Positions 43,881 to 54,532 of a stretch of 64,000 bases of DNA are shown piece after piece. The notes under the pieces are model-generated. The model had not been told where the DNA came from, searched no databases, and worked only from the letters and a program-made list of their open reading frames with translations. This DNA comes from Nitrospira sp. LK70 (GTDB lineage Bacteria; Nitrospirota; Nitrospiria; Nitrospirales; Nitrospiraceae): contig PHGD01000005.1 in NCBI GenBank assembly GCA_011090425.1, forward strand, positions 30,843 through 94,842, in the 5' to 3' direction. The position numbers and the translations under genes are program-made. Position 1 is the stretch's first letter. Every line of letters starts with the position of its first letter.

Positions 43881-45116
43881 CTATTCGTAGCGTAACGCTT
43901 CGATGGGGTTGAGTCGAGCGGCTTTATTGGCAGGATATAAACCGAAGAACAGGCCTACCACGACGGAAAACACAAAAGCGACGGCAACGGTATCGCTTGA
44001 AATAATGGTCGGCCAACCGGCAATCACAGTCGTCAAGCGGGCCGCCAGCACCCCGAATAGGATGCCGATACAACCACCGACCACACTGAGCGTCATAGCT
44101 TCGATCAAAAACTGCATCAGGATATGCCGTCGTTTAGCTCCTACCGCCATCCGTACTCCGATCTCTCTAGTTCGTTCGGTCACAGACACGAGGAGAATAT
44201 TCATAATCCCAATCCCACCTACAAGTAGCGAAACAGACGCGATCACCATCAACATCACCGTTAATGTCTCACTTGTCCCTTCCTGGACCTGCCCAATCTC
44301 TACTTGCGTCCGAATAGTGAAGTCGTCCAAGTCTCCATTCTGTAAACGATGACGAGATCGCATGACCTGGCGAATTTCCTCTACTGCACCAGGGAGGTCT
44401 TCGACTCGTTCTGTAGAAGCATAGATGCCTCCGACCGACCCAAGAAACAGTGTTCCAAAGACCTTACGCTCGGCGGTGGTAAAGGGGATGAATGCGACAT
44501 CGTCTTGATCCGAGCCCTGAAGCGACTGCCCTTTCAGGGATAACACCCCGATCACGCGGAACGGAACGTTCTTGATGCGAATCAGGGCCCCAAGTGGTTC
44601 TTCTCCAGGTTCAAAGAGGTAATCGACCAGCGTCTGTCCAAGAATTACTACCAGGGCGGCACTCTCCATATCTGTCTGCGTAAAGGAGCCTCCACTACTC
44701 AAGGACCAGTCTCGTATACTGAGAAAACTCGGTGACACGCCATGGACCTGGCTGTTACTATTGCGGCTGCCGTTTACGATCTGCATCACATCTCTTTTCG
44801 ACCAGCCTGTATCGACCAGCACGGGAACCTTCTTCTTCAGCTCCAATGCATCCGCAACAGTCAGTGTGACAGCACCGCCCTGCGCGCCTCGCACACCACC
44901 GATTGTCATTGCGCTGGGCCAGATCATGATGACATTCGTACCGATGGAAGCGATCTGTTTCTGTACTGCGAGTTTCGCCCCTTCCCCAATACTGACCATG
45001 GCGATGACCGCTCCGACACCGATAATAATCCCGAGCATAGTCAGGCCTGCCCGCAGCCGGTTTCTCCGAAGAATTCGCAGCGCAGTCACCACCGTAAGCC
45101 ACACAAACGTCGCCAC
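43881..45116 (-). CDS. MacB-like ABC permease
   Basis: 411 residues with the single-FtsX layout: N-terminal helix LTMLGIIIGVGAVIAM, a large periplasmic region, and three C-terminal helices (VGGIGIMNILLVSVTERTREIG (partial) ... VVGLFFGLYPANKAARLNPIEALRYE). It belongs to the macA-ATPase-permease exporter cluster at 43.9-47.2 kb, with the ATP-binding part on a separate gene. Exporters of this kind move peptides, lipids or drugs; the substrate is unknown. Confidence 0.93.
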   Translation of the reverse strand: MATFVWLTVVTALRILRRNRLRAGLTMLGIIIGVGAVIAMVSIGEGAKLAVQKQIASIGTNVIMIWPSAMTIGGVRGAQGGAVTLTVADALELKKKVPVLVDTGWSKRDVMQIVNGSRNSNSQVHGVSPSFLSIRDWSLSSGGSFTQTDMESAALVVILGQTLVDYLFEPGEEPLGALIRIKNVPFRVIGVLSLKGQSLQGSDQDDVAFIPFTTAERKVFGTLFLGSVGGIYASTERVEDLPGAVEEIRQVMRSRHRLQNGDLDDFTIRTQVEIGQVQEGTSETLTVMLMVIASVSLLVGGIGIMNILLVSVTERTREIGVRMAVGAKRRHILMQFLIEAMTLSVVGGCIGILFGVLAARLTTVIAGWPTIISSDTVAVAFVFSVVVGLFFGLYPANKAARLNPIEALRYE

Positions 45117-45124
45117 TGAGACCT

Positions 45125-45826
45125 CTATGATTGCAACCGATCCCCGATTACCCGATCGCTCAAGACCTGGCCGTCCTTGATCACAATCTCGCGTGCAGCA
45201 TAGGCGGCAATATCGATCTCGTGCGTCACGAGAATGACCGTAATTCCATCCCGATTCAACGCTTCAAGGATTCCCATGATTTCTTGACTGGACTGGGTAT
45301 CAAGATTCCCAGTCGGCTCATCAGCCAGCAACAAGGAGGGTGTGGTCACCAGAGCCCGAGCGATCGCTACCCGTTGCTGCTGCCCGCCCGAAAGTTGCGT
45401 CGGAGTATGATGTTCACGCCCCCGTAATCCAACGCGTTCGAGTGCGGAGGAAGCCAGTACCCGCTGCTCTTTCAAGGAAAGTCCCCTATAAAACAAAGGC
45501 AACTGGGCATTTTCCAACGCACTGGTACGCGGAATAAGGTTAAAACTCTGAAACACGAAACCGATCCGTCGGTTCCGAATTTCTGCCAACTGATCGTGGG
45601 GGAGATGTCCGACTTCTACGCCACCCAAACGGTAGTGGCCTCTGGTTGGTTGATCGAGGCAACCGAGGATGTTCATTAGCGTGGACTTACCAGATCCGCT
45701 CGACCCCATGATCGCGACAAACTCGCCCTGCTTGATGGTAACACTCAGGCTGCGCAGTGCCTGTACCTCGACATCGCCGATTCGGTAGATCTTCCAGATA
45801 TCTTCGCACGCAATGAGTGGAGTCAC
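45125..45826 (-). CDS. MacB-like ABC ATPase
   Basis: About 233 residues from a GTG start ([17 protein letters not shown]). Walker [13 protein letters not shown], signature [15 protein letters not shown], Walker [13 protein letters not shown] and switch VTHE. A longer frame from 45922 adds 32 unconserved residues. It ends 8 bases before the permease gene and forms one unit with macA upstream. Confidence 0.93.
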   Translation of the reverse strand: MTPLIACEDIWKIYRIGDVEVQALRSLSVTIKQGEFVAIMGSSGSGKSTLMNILGCLDQPTRGHYRLGGVEVGHLPHDQLAEIRNRRIGFVFQSFNLIPRTSALENAQLPLFYRGLSLKEQRVLASSALERVGLRGREHHTPTQLSGGQQQRVAIARALVTTPSLLLADEPTGNLDTQSSQEIMGILEALNRDGITVILVTHEIDIAAYAAREIVIKDGQVLSDRVIGDRLQS

Positions 45827-45955
45827 GTGCCTACCCCGAACTGTGGGAATCGAGGTAGAGCACTGTAGGAGAACACTATGACCGCCCGATCGATCACTCC
45901 TCCCTTCGCTGAACGACCGCACGTCAGAAAAATTTCAGTTGGCAAGTCACGTGCC

Positions 45956-47206
45956 TCAGCGAGATCGAGAGCGCCGTTGGTTCCCAAACCCTGGAGGTAA
46001 GTCGTTACCCTTTCTGTCGCCGACTGGACGTTCGATACCGATGACAATCAGATCACCTTCCCCCAAATCACCGGACAGTATTTCCGTACTGACGCCGTCA
46101 GAGATACCGGTTTGGACCGACAGAGGGGCTAGATCGCCGTTTTCTACCTGCTTCCAGATGGTACTCGACGCCATTGCCGCATCGAGCTTGACCGGCCGGC
46201 CTCCATCTCCTCTTACAGTTTTCCCATCGGCTTCCCAGGGACTGCCTCCACCCTTCGGAGGCACAAAGCGGAGCGCCGCGTTGGGAACCTTGATAACTTG
46301 GTCTTTCTGCGCCACAACGATTGATACATTGGCTGTCATACCTGGTTTTAGCCGTGACTCCTTATTATCCACACCGATAACCACAGTGTACGTGACGACG
46401 TTCTGAACATTGATAGGCGCGAGACGCACTTGCTTAATAGTACCGGTAAAGAACATTCCTGGATACGCATCCACCGTGAAGACGGCTTCCTTCCCTTCAG
46501 CCATTCCGCCAATATCGGACTCGCTCACATTGGTGTCGACCTGCATTTTCGTCAGATCGAGGGCAATCATGAACAGATTGGGGGTGGCAAAGCTCGCCGC
46601 AACCGTCTGGCCGACCTCTATATTCCTGGCAACAACAATACCGTCCACAGGCGAGCGAATAACCGTATATTTCAGCTCCAACTCAGTCGCATTCAATGCC
46701 GCTTCCGCTTGCTTGACCTGCGCCTCAGCGACCCGTAACTGTGCTTCTGCGCTTTGCAAATTCGTGAGTGCGACATCCGCATCGTTCTGCGAAACAAACT
46801 GTTGAGGCAACAGCGATTGCACCCGGTCGAGCTCTCGCTTTCGCTGGGCTAGATCAGCTCTAGCCCGCGCTACACTCGATCGAGCCATTTCCAGATTGCT
46901 GACAGCCTGCTCTCGACGGGCCTTGAACGGCTCAGGATCAATGATTGCGACTGTCTCCCCGGCCTTGACACGCGAGTTGAAATCGGCGTGAAGGCTCTTG
47001 ATCATACCCGACACCTGCGAACCTACCTGCACCAAAACAACGGGATTGATCGTCCCCGTTGCGCTGACGACAGAAATGACCTGACCACGTTCAACCGCTG
47101 CCGTCCGGTATCGAATGGGGGGTTTCCGTTCTCCGTTAAAAAACACGTAGCCACCGATCGCAATTCCGATAGCCACAATACTAAGAATGAAGCCGATACG
47201 TCGCAT
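45956..47206 (-). CDS. MacA-like periplasmic adaptor (HlyD family)
   Basis: 416 residues with an N-terminal anchor FILSIVAIGIAIGGYVFF, a barrel-sandwich (lipoyl) part AVERGQVISVVSATGTINPV, two coiled-coil arms of about 100 residues (QLRVAEAQVKQAEAALNATE) and IRSPVDGIVVARNIEVGQTV. These proteins join the inner-membrane exporter to an outer-membrane channel such as TolC. No TolC gene is adjacent. It is the first gene of the exporter cluster. Confidence 0.93.
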   Translation of the reverse strand: MRRIGFILSIVAIGIAIGGYVFFNGERKPPIRYRTAAVERGQVISVVSATGTINPVVLVQVGSQVSGMIKSLHADFNSRVKAGETVAIIDPEPFKARREQAVSNLEMARSSVARARADLAQRKRELDRVQSLLPQQFVSQNDADVALTNLQSAEAQLRVAEAQVKQAEAALNATELELKYTVIRSPVDGIVVARNIEVGQTVAASFATPNLFMIALDLTKMQVDTNVSESDIGGMAEGKEAVFTVDAYPGMFFTGTIKQVRLAPINVQNVVTYTVVIGVDNKESRLKPGMTANVSIVVAQKDQVIKVPNAALRFVPPKGGGSPWEADGKTVRGDGGRPVKLDAAMASSTIWKQVENGDLAPLSVQTGISDGVSTEILSGDLGEGDLIVIGIERPVGDRKGNDLPPGFGNQRRSRSR

Positions 47207-47363
47207 ACGTTGGGCGCTCGACGCATCGAGCGCATGTGTATCCTATCAGGAAGCCGACAGAGGATGCACCCCGCTCCTCGTTTGAAGCGGAAAACACTCT
47301 GGTGAGCTTACCACCAGACCATCAGCTTACCAAGGAATAGGCTCACTCGGTGGAGAAACCGCA

Positions 47364-47388
47364 GAAAAACCCTTCTCTCCTGAAGGGC
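47364..47388 (-). terminator. Rho-independent terminator after accC
   Basis: On the minus strand CCCTTC-AGGAGA-GAAGGG is followed by TTTTTC. The stem is 6 pairs (47370-47375 with 47382-47387) and lies immediately after the accC stop. Confidence 0.7.
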
Positions 47389-48729
47389 TTAGCTTGTCAG
47401 GAATCGTTCCAAGAACATGGTCGACACGTGGCCTTCTTGAAAATCGGGATCGTCGAGGATTCGACGATGGAGCGGGATGGTGGTCTTGATACCTTCGATG
47501 ATAAACTCGCCGAGCGCGCGTTTCATACGAGCCACTGACTCCTGTCGATCACGTCCATGGGTGATCAGCTTTGCAATCATCGAATCGTAGTAAGGAACGA
47601 CGACGGAGCCTGACTCCATGGCTGAATCGACGCGGATTCCGAACCCTCCCGGAGAACTGTACTTGGTGATCACCCCTGGAGAGGGCGTAAATTTATCCGG
47701 ATCCTCGGCATTAATACGACACTCCAGACTGTGTCCCGTGAGAATAACATCCTGTTGCCGAATAGAAAGCGGATGACCGGCCGCCAAACGGATCTGCTCC
47801 TTAATCAGATCTACGCCGGTCACCATTTCGGTGATTGGGTGTTCCACCTGGATGCGTGTATTGACTTCCATGAAATAAAACTGGCGGTCTTTGTCGAGTA
47901 AAAATTCTACCGTGCCAACGTTTCGGTAATGCGCAGCCTTCACCGCCTCCACAGCTACGCGACCGATTTCCCGGCGCAATTTGTCATCGACCACGGGAGA
48001 GGGGGTTTCCTCGACCAATTTTTGATGTCGCCGTTGGATTGAACAGTCTCGTTCTCCGAGGTGGACCACCCGACCGTGTTGATCAGCCAAAATCTGCACT
48101 TCGATATGACGCGGTTCCAGAAAGTACCGCTCGAGGTACACACCGTCGTTACCGAAGGTCGATTTCGCTTCAGCTTGAGCAGCCTGAAAGGCTCGGCTCA
48201 GGTCGTCGGCCTTGTTGACGACACGCATGCCTCGCCCTCCCCCTCCGGCCGTAGCTTTAATAATGACGGGAAAGCCGATCTTCTGCGCCGCCTGCACCGC
48301 ATCCTCCTCGCTGCGCAATTCGCCTGGACTCCCCGGCGTGACCGGAAGGCCACGCTTCGCCACGATCTCACGCGCCTTCGCCTTATCCCCCATCATGGCG
48401 ATATTTTCTGAGCTCGGTCCGATAAACTTAATGCCGATTGACTCGCAGACCTCCGCAAAATGAGCGTTCTCCGACAGAAATCCGTACCCCGGATGGATGG
48501 CGTCGACACCCGTAATCTCTGCGGCACTCAACACATTGGGAATATTTCGGTAACTCAATGCCGATTCGGCCGGGCCGACACAGACCTTTTCGTCGGCTGC
48601 TCGGACGTGCAGCGCAAGCGCGTCTGCCTCAGAATGAATGGCCACGGTTTTGATGCCGAGCTCTTTACAAGCGCGGATCACTCGCAACGCGATTTCTCCG
48701 CGATTGGCAACCAGAACTTTCTTAAACAC
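47389..48729 (-). CDS. accC: acetyl-CoA carboxylase, biotin carboxylase subunit
   Basis: ATP-grasp enzyme that carboxylates the biotin on AccB. 446 residues, starting [18 protein letters not shown] after a GTG start. The ATP-binding loop ([12 protein letters not shown]), [18 protein letters not shown] and the [14 protein letters not shown] segment are all present. It follows accB by 43 bases. No accA/accD is in the window. Confidence 0.96.
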   Translation of the reverse strand: MFKKVLVANRGEIALRVIRACKELGIKTVAIHSEADALALHVRAADEKVCVGPAESALSYRNIPNVLSAAEITGVDAIHPGYGFLSENAHFAEVCESIGIKFIGPSSENIAMMGDKAKAREIVAKRGLPVTPGSPGELRSEEDAVQAAQKIGFPVIIKATAGGGGRGMRVVNKADDLSRAFQAAQAEAKSTFGNDGVYLERYFLEPRHIEVQILADQHGRVVHLGERDCSIQRRHQKLVEETPSPVVDDKLRREIGRVAVEAVKAAHYRNVGTVEFLLDKDRQFYFMEVNTRIQVEHPITEMVTGVDLIKEQIRLAAGHPLSIRQQDVILTGHSLECRINAEDPDKFTPSPGVITKYSSPGGFGIRVDSAMESGSVVVPYYDSMIAKLITHGRDRQESVARMKRALGEFIIEGIKTTIPLHRRILDDPDFQEGHVSTMFLERFLTS

Positions 48730-48772
48730 GTCTCGGCTCCGATACGATGGCGAGAACAGCCCTTAGAATGAC

Positions 48773-49348
48773 CTATGAGGAGGCTTTGGGATCGATAAGA
48801 AACAGTGCCTGACCATATTCCACTGACTTTGTGCTTTCCACCAAGATCTTGACAAGGCGACCGTCCACTTCCGACTCAATTTCGTTCATGAGTTTCATCG
48901 CTTCGACGATGCACAGCACTTGGCCCTTCTTCACAAACTCCCCCTCTTCAACGTATGGATCGGCGTCGGGTGAGGGAGATCGGTAAAACGTGCCGACGAT
49001 TGGGGAAGTGACGGTCACAAAACCCGTGCTTGCGTCCAATACTGGTATGGTGACCGAAGCAGAATGCATCGGTTGCTGAGGCGAGGTTTGGATAGACTCC
49101 TGCGCTGAAGTCGCGAGAGGCCTGGCTACCAATTCGTAACGGACGCGAATGCGGACACTTTGTCGTTCATACTCAAGCTCGGTCAAATTATTTCGCCGAA
49201 GCAAATCGATGAGTTCTTGGATTTGCTTGGTGGAATCCCCTGTGAGGGAGATCTCAGGGCTCGTTTCGTTCGTTGTCTGGGCCAACAGAATCCGCCGCGT
49301 CTTGGTCTTGGTCTTGGTCTTGGAATGAATAGATCGACGGCGGCTCAC
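48773..49348 (-). CDS. accB: acetyl-CoA carboxylase, biotin carboxyl carrier protein
   Basis: 191 residues. The C-terminal biotinyl domain carries the target lysine in VEAMKLMNE and [18 protein letters not shown]. The N-terminus from the GTG start is odd: it begins [19 protein letters not shown], with KT encoded by a 6-base tandem repeat. This leader is not typical for AccB; a later start is possible but no better codon with a ribosome-binding site stands out. The GTG overlaps the efp stop (GTGA). Confidence 0.93.
   Translation of the reverse strand: MSRRRSIHSKTKTKTKTRRILLAQTTNETSPEISLTGDSTKQIQELIDLLRRNNLTELEYERQSVRIRVRYELVARPLATSAQESIQTSPQQPMHSASVTIPVLDASTGFVTVTSPIVGTFYRSPSPDADPYVEEGEFVKKGQVLCIVEAMKLMNEIESEVDGRLVKILVESTKSVEYGQALFLIDPKASS
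49299..49322. repeat. GTCTTG hexanucleotide repeat in accB
   Basis: Four perfect units on the plus strand (49299-49322). They encode the KT-rich leader of AccB in the minus-strand gene. Six-base change in copy number would not shift the frame. Confidence 0.9.
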
Positions 49349-49905
49349 CGAACACGCTCCACATAGGATCTGGTGCGAGTATCGATCCGAATGACGGTGC
49401 CGACCTCCAAATAGAGCGGAACTTTGATCGTCGCCCCCGTTTCTACGACCGCCGGCTTTGTTCCTCCAGAGGCAGTGTCTCCCCGCACACCGGGCTCCGC
49501 ATCGACGACCTTGAGCTCAATGAAGTTCGGCAACTCGACGGCAATCGGGCGATGCTCGTAGATAAGAATCTTGGCGATCATATTTTCTTTCAACAAATCG
49601 GCATTCTCTCCCAACTGACTCTTTTCAAACGCCAATTGCTCGTACGTCTCGGTATCCATCAGAGTGTAAGAATTTCCGGATGCGTAGAGGAACTGCATGT
49701 CGCGCTCTTCCAAATCGGGCTCTTCAAACCGCTCTCCAGAGCGAAACGTTCGGTCCAACACATTTCCAGAGAGGTAGCTTTTCAACTTCGTACGTACGAA
49801 GGCACCGCCTTTGCCGGGCTTGACATGCTGAAACTCGACGATATAAAAAGGTTCTCCCTCGACCATCAAACGCACCCCGCTGCGAAAATCTACCGTGGAA
49901 ATCAC
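49345..49905 (-). CDS. efp: elongation factor P
   Basis: 186 residues; helps the ribosome through polyproline stretches. The conserved modifiable lysine is in KPGKGGAF (about residue 32). The start codon is GTG, preceded by AGGAGG at a good distance. Overlaps accB by 4 bases. No gene for the lysine-modifying enzymes (epmA/B) is seen nearby. Confidence 0.96.
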   Translation of the reverse strand: MISTVDFRSGVRLMVEGEPFYIVEFQHVKPGKGGAFVRTKLKSYLSGNVLDRTFRSGERFEEPDLEERDMQFLYASGNSYTLMDTETYEQLAFEKSQLGENADLLKENMIAKILIYEHRPIAVELPNFIELKVVDAEPGVRGDTASGGTKPAVVETGATIKVPLYLEVGTVIRIDTRTRSYVERVR

Positions 49906-49955
49906 TCGCTACCCCCTCCTATCATTAAAAAACAACCGACAGCTTGATCATACCT

Positions 49956-50453
49956 TTACCGAGCGCCTGGCTTCGCTCCGCTTCCTGAGGCACTCCCATC
50001 AGCAGAACGTTTTGATCCGGTAGCAGATACTTGTTCGCACAGTCCTCGTAAAGCCAGCAGATAGCCGGCCGCACCGAACCCAGAGATCTGTGCCAATGCG
50101 ACTCCCGACACATATGAATGTCGCCTGAATTCTTCACGCCGATAGATGTTTGATAGATGAACCTCAATGGTCGGCAAATCAACGGCGGCCAGCGCATCGC
50201 GTATCGCGATACTGGTGTGAGTATAGGCCGCTGGATTGATGATAATGCCGTGGTAGCCTCGTCGCGCTTCTTGAATCCAGTTCACCAATTCCCCTTCAAG
50301 ATTCGACTGACGGATGACAAGTTCAGCTCCAAGTTCCTCACCCAACTTGATCAACGACACATCGATCGTATCAAGAGTCGCCGTCCCATAAATGGATTCC
50401 TCCCGATGACCCAACAGGTTCAGATTCGGACCGTGAAGGACCAAGATGCGCAT
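49956..50453 (-). CDS. aroQ: type II 3-dehydroquinate dehydratase
   Basis: Third step of the shikimate pathway. 165 residues: [47 protein letters not shown] and [17 protein letters not shown] are classic type II motifs. The end is about 15-20 residues longer than usual and Ser/Gly-rich ([16 protein letters not shown]), probably a disordered tail. Confidence 0.95.
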   Translation of the reverse strand: MRILVLHGPNLNLLGHREESIYGTATLDTIDVSLIKLGEELGAELVIRQSNLEGELVNWIQEARRGYHGIIINPAAYTHTSIAIRDALAAVDLPTIEVHLSNIYRREEFRRHSYVSGVALAQISGFGAAGYLLALRGLCEQVSATGSKRSADGSASGSGAKPGAR

Positions 50454-50561
50454 GTCGTGTGGGATACCTCCCCTCTATAGCTGTCTCACACCACCACGCC
50501 AAAGGCGGCATTCTAACAGCACCCTCCTAGAGGGTCAAACCGTTGAAGTCATGAGGGGAGT

Positions 50562-51302
50562 TCAGGAGTCGAGTCGAGAAGAGACTTGTGGATTTCGTCG
50601 ACGTGTCTGGACCGAGTTCAGCCACTGCTCAAGCTGTGCGATCACTGCGCTTTTCGTTTTATTTAAGGCTTGGTCCGTGAAATCGGCTGTCTGAACAAGT
50701 CTTTCTTCCAAACGGGGTGCGCTACTGGGCACCTCGTTGGCTTCAGCTTTGGTTGCTGAAATCGCATCGCCTAATGCGCATGCCAAGCTCCCGCCACGAA
50801 GCCGGTCAGTCTCAAAGCTAACGGGCTTTACCTGCCTGGCATGCAATTGTCTTTGGGATTGTGCCGCACCATGAACCGTCGGTACGTCGAACCCGGCGCG
50901 AAGGGACAAAGCTTCCTGGTCGTATGGGTTCATGGATAAAATAACGTCACACGACCGGACGGCCGCTTCCTTGGCCCCTTGAGCCGCGTAGAGCTTCGCT
51001 AATGTTCGATGGGCACGAAGATTGTCAGGGCTCAACCTTGTGGCTTCTTCAAGAATGGCCTTAGCCTTGACTGGTTGATTCATCTGCTCATATGCGCGAC
51101 CTAACGCCACCATGGCCGTGATGAAATTTGGATACGTCTTCAACCCATCTTCAAGAACAGCAACGGCCTCTTCCCACATGCCGGCTTTGCCGTATTCTTC
51201 TGCTAGTGGGATGAAGGCCTTAGACTTTGGCTCTTTAGCTAAGGCCAAGGCCAATTGATCAATTACAGCGGCATTATCCGTTTTTTTTGAACCTGAGGTC
51301 AT
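50562..51302 (-). CDS. TPR-repeat protein
   Basis: About 246 residues from MTSGSKKTDNAAVIDQLA. Three tetratricopeptide-like repeats (FIPLAEEYGKAGMWEEAVAVLEDGL; ITAMVALGRAYEQMNQPVKAKAILEEA (partial); AHRTLAKLYAAQGAKEAA) are followed by an unstructured region and a C-terminal helix. A protein-interaction role is likely. The ATG overlaps the coaBC stop (ATGA); the in-frame start at 51350 lies within coaBC. Confidence 0.85.
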   Translation of the reverse strand: MTSGSKKTDNAAVIDQLALALAKEPKSKAFIPLAEEYGKAGMWEEAVAVLEDGLKTYPNFITAMVALGRAYEQMNQPVKAKAILEEATRLSPDNLRAHRTLAKLYAAQGAKEAAVRSCDVILSMNPYDQEALSLRAGFDVPTVHGAAQSQRQLHARQVKPVSFETDRLRGGSLACALGDAISATKAEANEVPSSAPRLEERLVQTADFTDQALNKTKSAVIAQLEQWLNSVQTRRRNPQVSSRLDS

Positions 51303-52555
51303 AGCTCGACTCCCTCTACCAGGGACACGCGACGAGGTGAGGTCAGGCACAGTTCGCGCACGGTCGTCAGAATTTCGTCGGCCAGACGACGCTTGGGCAT
51401 CGGGCCTAAGGCTTTCTGTTCACCTGTGGCCGAAAGAATGACGACCGCATTGTCGTCACTACCAAACCCACTTCCCGCTTGGGCGACATCGTTGGCAATG
51501 ATGAGATCCAATCCTTTCCCTCTCAACTTGTCTGCTGCATGAGATAAGACCTGTTCGGTTTCTGCCGCGAAACCAACCACAATCTGCGATGTCCGACGTG
51601 CGGACAGCATCGCGAGAATGTCCGGAGTGGATTCAAGTTCGAGCACCAGCGCAGATTTGCCCTGTTTCTTAAGCTTCTGCCCAGCCGACATTTTGGGGCG
51701 AAAGTCTGCGACCGCTGCAGCCATGATCAGAACCGTAGAGGAATGGAAATGCCGACTCAATGCATCGCCCATCTCGCTCGCGGTGTTGACTGAAACGGTG
51801 GTGACCCCTGGAGGAGGCGTTAGAGAGGAAGGCCCTGTAACCAAGACAACTTCCGCTCCTCGATCCCTTGCGGCTTCTGCAATGGCATACCCCATCTTCC
51901 CGGAGGAGCGGTTGGAAATAAACCGAACCGGATCAATAGGTTCATGAGTCGGGCCTGCGGATACCAGCACCCGCTGTCCCTGCCAATCCAGCTGAGGAAA
52001 CAGTGCCTTATGAACGGCATCCAAGATTCTTGACTCTGCTGGAAGCCTCCCTTGTGCGACTTGACCTGATGCCAGTGGACCCACTTCAGGATCAAGCACC
52101 ACGATTCCGCGGGCGCGGAGCAGCTGAACATGTTGAACAACCGTGGGATGTGCCCACATGTCCCCGTCCATGGCAGGAGCGGCAATCACGGGACACCGAG
52201 CATTCAACAGCATCGTGCTCAACAGATCATCCGCCAGGCCAAGCGCCGCCTTTGCGAGAAAATTCGCCGTAGCCGGCGCCACAACAATTGCGTCGGCTTG
52301 CCCTGGGACGATGAGATGAGCCATCTCTTCATGAGATTCAAAAAGATCCGTCGCGACCCGCCTTCCTGAGAGGACTTCAAACGTAAGGGGAGTCACAAAT
52401 TTGGTGGCGGCTTCAGTCATCACCACCGAGACAGTGGCACCTTCACGCGCAAAGGCTCGAAGCAAGCCAACCGCTTTATACGCGGCGATGCTTCCGGTTA
52501 CTCCAAGCGCAAGCCGCTTGCCCCACAGATGTGTCGGCGATTGTGTTTCGTCCAA
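51299..52555 (-). CDS. coaBC: CoaBC: phosphopantothenoylcysteine synthetase/decarboxylase
   Basis: Bifunctional coenzyme A enzyme. The N-terminal flavoprotein half has GVTGSIAAYKA, HEEMAHLIVPGQADAIV and PAMDGDMWAHP; the C-terminal synthetase half has SAGPTHEPIDPVRFISNRSSGKMG. 418 residues. The start codon is TTG, with GAGGAG about 10 bases upstream overlapping the end of rpoZ. It follows rpoZ in the conserved gmk-rpoZ-coaBC order. Confidence 0.96.
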   Translation of the reverse strand: MDETQSPTHLWGKRLALGVTGSIAAYKAVGLLRAFAREGATVSVVMTEAATKFVTPLTFEVLSGRRVATDLFESHEEMAHLIVPGQADAIVVAPATANFLAKAALGLADDLLSTMLLNARCPVIAAPAMDGDMWAHPTVVQHVQLLRARGIVVLDPEVGPLASGQVAQGRLPAESRILDAVHKALFPQLDWQGQRVLVSAGPTHEPIDPVRFISNRSSGKMGYAIAEAARDRGAEVVLVTGPSSLTPPPGVTTVSVNTASEMGDALSRHFHSSTVLIMAAAVADFRPKMSAGQKLKKQGKSALVLELESTPDILAMLSARRTSQIVVGFAAETEQVLSHAADKLRGKGLDLIIANDVAQAGSGFGSDDNAVVILSATGEQKALGPMPKRRLADEILTTVRELCLTSPRRVSLVEGVEL

Positions 52556-52558
52556 TCC

Positions 52559-52918
52559 TTACTCCTCAGCCGGGGCCGCCGTCGGCTGCACCGTATCATC
52601 GACGTACACACTGAGCTCCTTCTTGATTTCGCGGGCGTCTTCTCCGGTCATCATTGCAATCCGCTCGGTTTCACCTTCTTTTCCTCGTTTCGCTTCCTTC
52701 ATCGCATCGCGGGCCTCCTTACCGATCAAGTACTTGGCATAACCTCTCAGCACCTCGTCAAGCGCGATGGTTGTTTCTTTTGTGAAGCGAGAGGACCCGG
52801 CTTGCTTAGCACCTTGAGTCAAGTGTTTCGCACGCTGTGAGGCGACGATTACCAGTCGATGACGCGAATCAAATTCATTGGAGGTATATTGCGGCAACAA
52901 ACTCAGCATGTCGATCAT
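52559..52918 (-). CDS. rpoZ: RNA polymerase omega subunit
   Basis: 119 residues; helps assemble and stabilise RNA polymerase. Motifs SRHRLVIVASQRAKHLTQGA and ALDEVLRGYAKY are typical. The C-terminal half is longer and more acidic than in E. coli. It sits between gmk and coaBC, the usual place. Confidence 0.93.
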   Translation of the reverse strand: MIDMLSLLPQYTSNEFDSRHRLVIVASQRAKHLTQGAKQAGSSRFTKETTIALDEVLRGYAKYLIGKEARDAMKEAKRGKEGETERIAMMTGEDAREIKKELSVYVDDTVQPTAAPAEE

Positions 52919-52938
52919 AATAGGTCTTGCCCCCTTTG

Positions 52939-53655
52939 CTATAGAGTGGATGACGGTTCCCTTTCCGACAATTTTGCATCTTTCTCGAGCATGAAGCTTC
53001 GCTCAAGCCAAGCCATATCCATCCGCTTGGTCCTCAGACGTTCCGCCACGAAAACGCTTTGCAGCTCATGAAGAGACTGTGTCAGATCAACGTTGCGGAT
53101 AATGTAATGGTATTCTCTGAAACTCCAGACTTCTTCCCTTACTTTTTGCAATCGGCGAACAATCTCCTCTTGAGAATCCGACCCGCGACCTTGGAGTCGA
53201 GAGCGTAGGATGTCCATCGATGGAGGGAGGATGAAGATATAGACGGCATCGCCGAATTTCTTTCTAATCTGGAGCGCGCCCTGGACATCGATTTCCAGCA
53301 AGACATCGATGCCATGCTCCATTTTATCCATTAAGGGATCCAACGGTGTTCCGTACCAGTTGGAATAGACATGTGCGTATTCCAAGAACTCATTTCTCGC
53401 AACCATATCGTGAAATACATTCTCTTCGATGAAGAAATACTCACGTCCGTGTTCTTCTCCCGGGCGTGGTTTTCTCGTCGTAAACGACACCGAATGCCAC
53501 AGCCCTGAGACCGATGCCGCGATCTGTTTACACAAGGTCGTTTTTCCCGCTCCTGAAGGGGCTGAAATAATGTACAGGATTCCCCGATGCTCAGGAACTT
53601 GCCGATTCCCCGTAATGCTCGGAGGGTGGTTACTTGTGGTAATCACGGTGTTCAT
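52939..53655 (-). CDS. gmk: guanylate kinase
   Basis: Phosphorylates GMP to GDP. 238 residues; the P-loop is SAPSGAGKTTL, then SFTTRKPRPGEEHGREYFFI, and LLEIDVQGALQIRKKF. The N-terminal 20 residues before the P-loop are an extension. The ATG overlaps the yicC stop by 4 bases. Confidence 0.95.
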   Translation of the reverse strand: MNTVITTSNHPPSITGNRQVPEHRGILYIISAPSGAGKTTLCKQIAASVSGLWHSVSFTTRKPRPGEEHGREYFFIEENVFHDMVARNEFLEYAHVYSNWYGTPLDPLMDKMEHGIDVLLEIDVQGALQIRKKFGDAVYIFILPPSMDILRSRLQGRGSDSQEEIVRRLQKVREEVWSFREYHYIIRNVDLTQSLHELQSVFVAERLRTKRMDMAWLERSFMLEKDAKLSEREPSSTL

Positions 53656-54530
53656 TCGACATTCTGTATCTGTTCACGCATCCGCTCAAGCTCGGCCTTC
53701 ATTCGCACGACGTTGGTCCTGATCCCTGCGTCGTTGGCTTTTGATCCAATGGTATTGACCTCCCGACCCATCTCCTGAAGAAGAAAATCCAACGTCTTCC
53801 CAACCGGCTCGGTACCTTGGAGCGAACGCTCAAACTGTACCATATGCGTGTCCAGCCTGACCAATTCTTCCGTAATGTCGCACCGGTCTGCATAGATGGC
53901 CAGCTCCTGATGGAGTCGAGGGAGATCGGGGATAGAGTCTCCCAACAATTTTTCCACTCGCTGCCTCATGCGGTCGAAGCTTTCCTGCGCAATAAGGGGA
54001 GCACGGAACGATACTGCACTCCTGCATTCACGCACTTGATCAAGTCGAGCCAGGATATCCTGTGCAAGCAAGCCCCCCTCTCTCTCCCGCATCTTCGTCA
54101 TATCCGACACCGCGCCTAGTCCCAGTTTCTCCACCACCTTTGTGAGCTTAGGATCGTCGGTCGGCTGCTCAGAAAGAGCGATGATGTCGCGGAACCCGGC
54201 CATCAGTTCGATGTCGATGGGACCTTTAAGTTTCAGCGTGCGCTGAAGTGTATGAAGTGCATGATGGTACTGTTTCGCCAGTTCGACGTCAAGTTGCACC
54301 GCACGAGCGCTGCCTCGACTACCCTGTAGCAACACCGTAAGATCGACTCTTCCACGTCCACAATGTTGTTGGATCGCTTTCTTGAAGCGTTCTTCGAGCC
54401 CGCTCATCGACTTCGGCATGCGAATGGATGTTTCGAGGAATCGATGGTTGACCGATCTCACTTCAACACTGACGGTTCCGTCGGACCATGTCCCCTGTCG
54501 CCGGCCAAAGCCTGTCATGCTCTTAATCAT
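53652..54530 (-). CDS. yicC: YicC-family endoribonuclease
   Basis: About 292 residues from MIKSMTGFGRR, the normal family start; the conserved segments EVRSVNHRFLE and the C-terminal VGKTLDFLLQEMGREVNTIGSK are present. YicC proteins are RNases linked to small-RNA decay in E. coli. GGAAGGA, inside the end of nth, serves as ribosome-binding site. A start at 54551 is also possible. Confidence 0.93.
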   Translation of the reverse strand: MIKSMTGFGRRQGTWSDGTVSVEVRSVNHRFLETSIRMPKSMSGLEERFKKAIQQHCGRGRVDLTVLLQGSRGSARAVQLDVELAKQYHHALHTLQRTLKLKGPIDIELMAGFRDIIALSEQPTDDPKLTKVVEKLGLGAVSDMTKMREREGGLLAQDILARLDQVRECRSAVSFRAPLIAQESFDRMRQRVEKLLGDSIPDLPRLHQELAIYADRCDITEELVRLDTHMVQFERSLQGTEPVGKTLDFLLQEMGREVNTIGSKANDAGIRTNVVRMKAELERMREQIQNVE

Positions 54531-54532
54531 TT

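Noticed and set aside
50521..50535. ACCCTC-CTA-GAGGGT hairpin between aroQ and the TPR gene
   Set aside because: Six-pair stem with no T-run; cannot be called a terminator.
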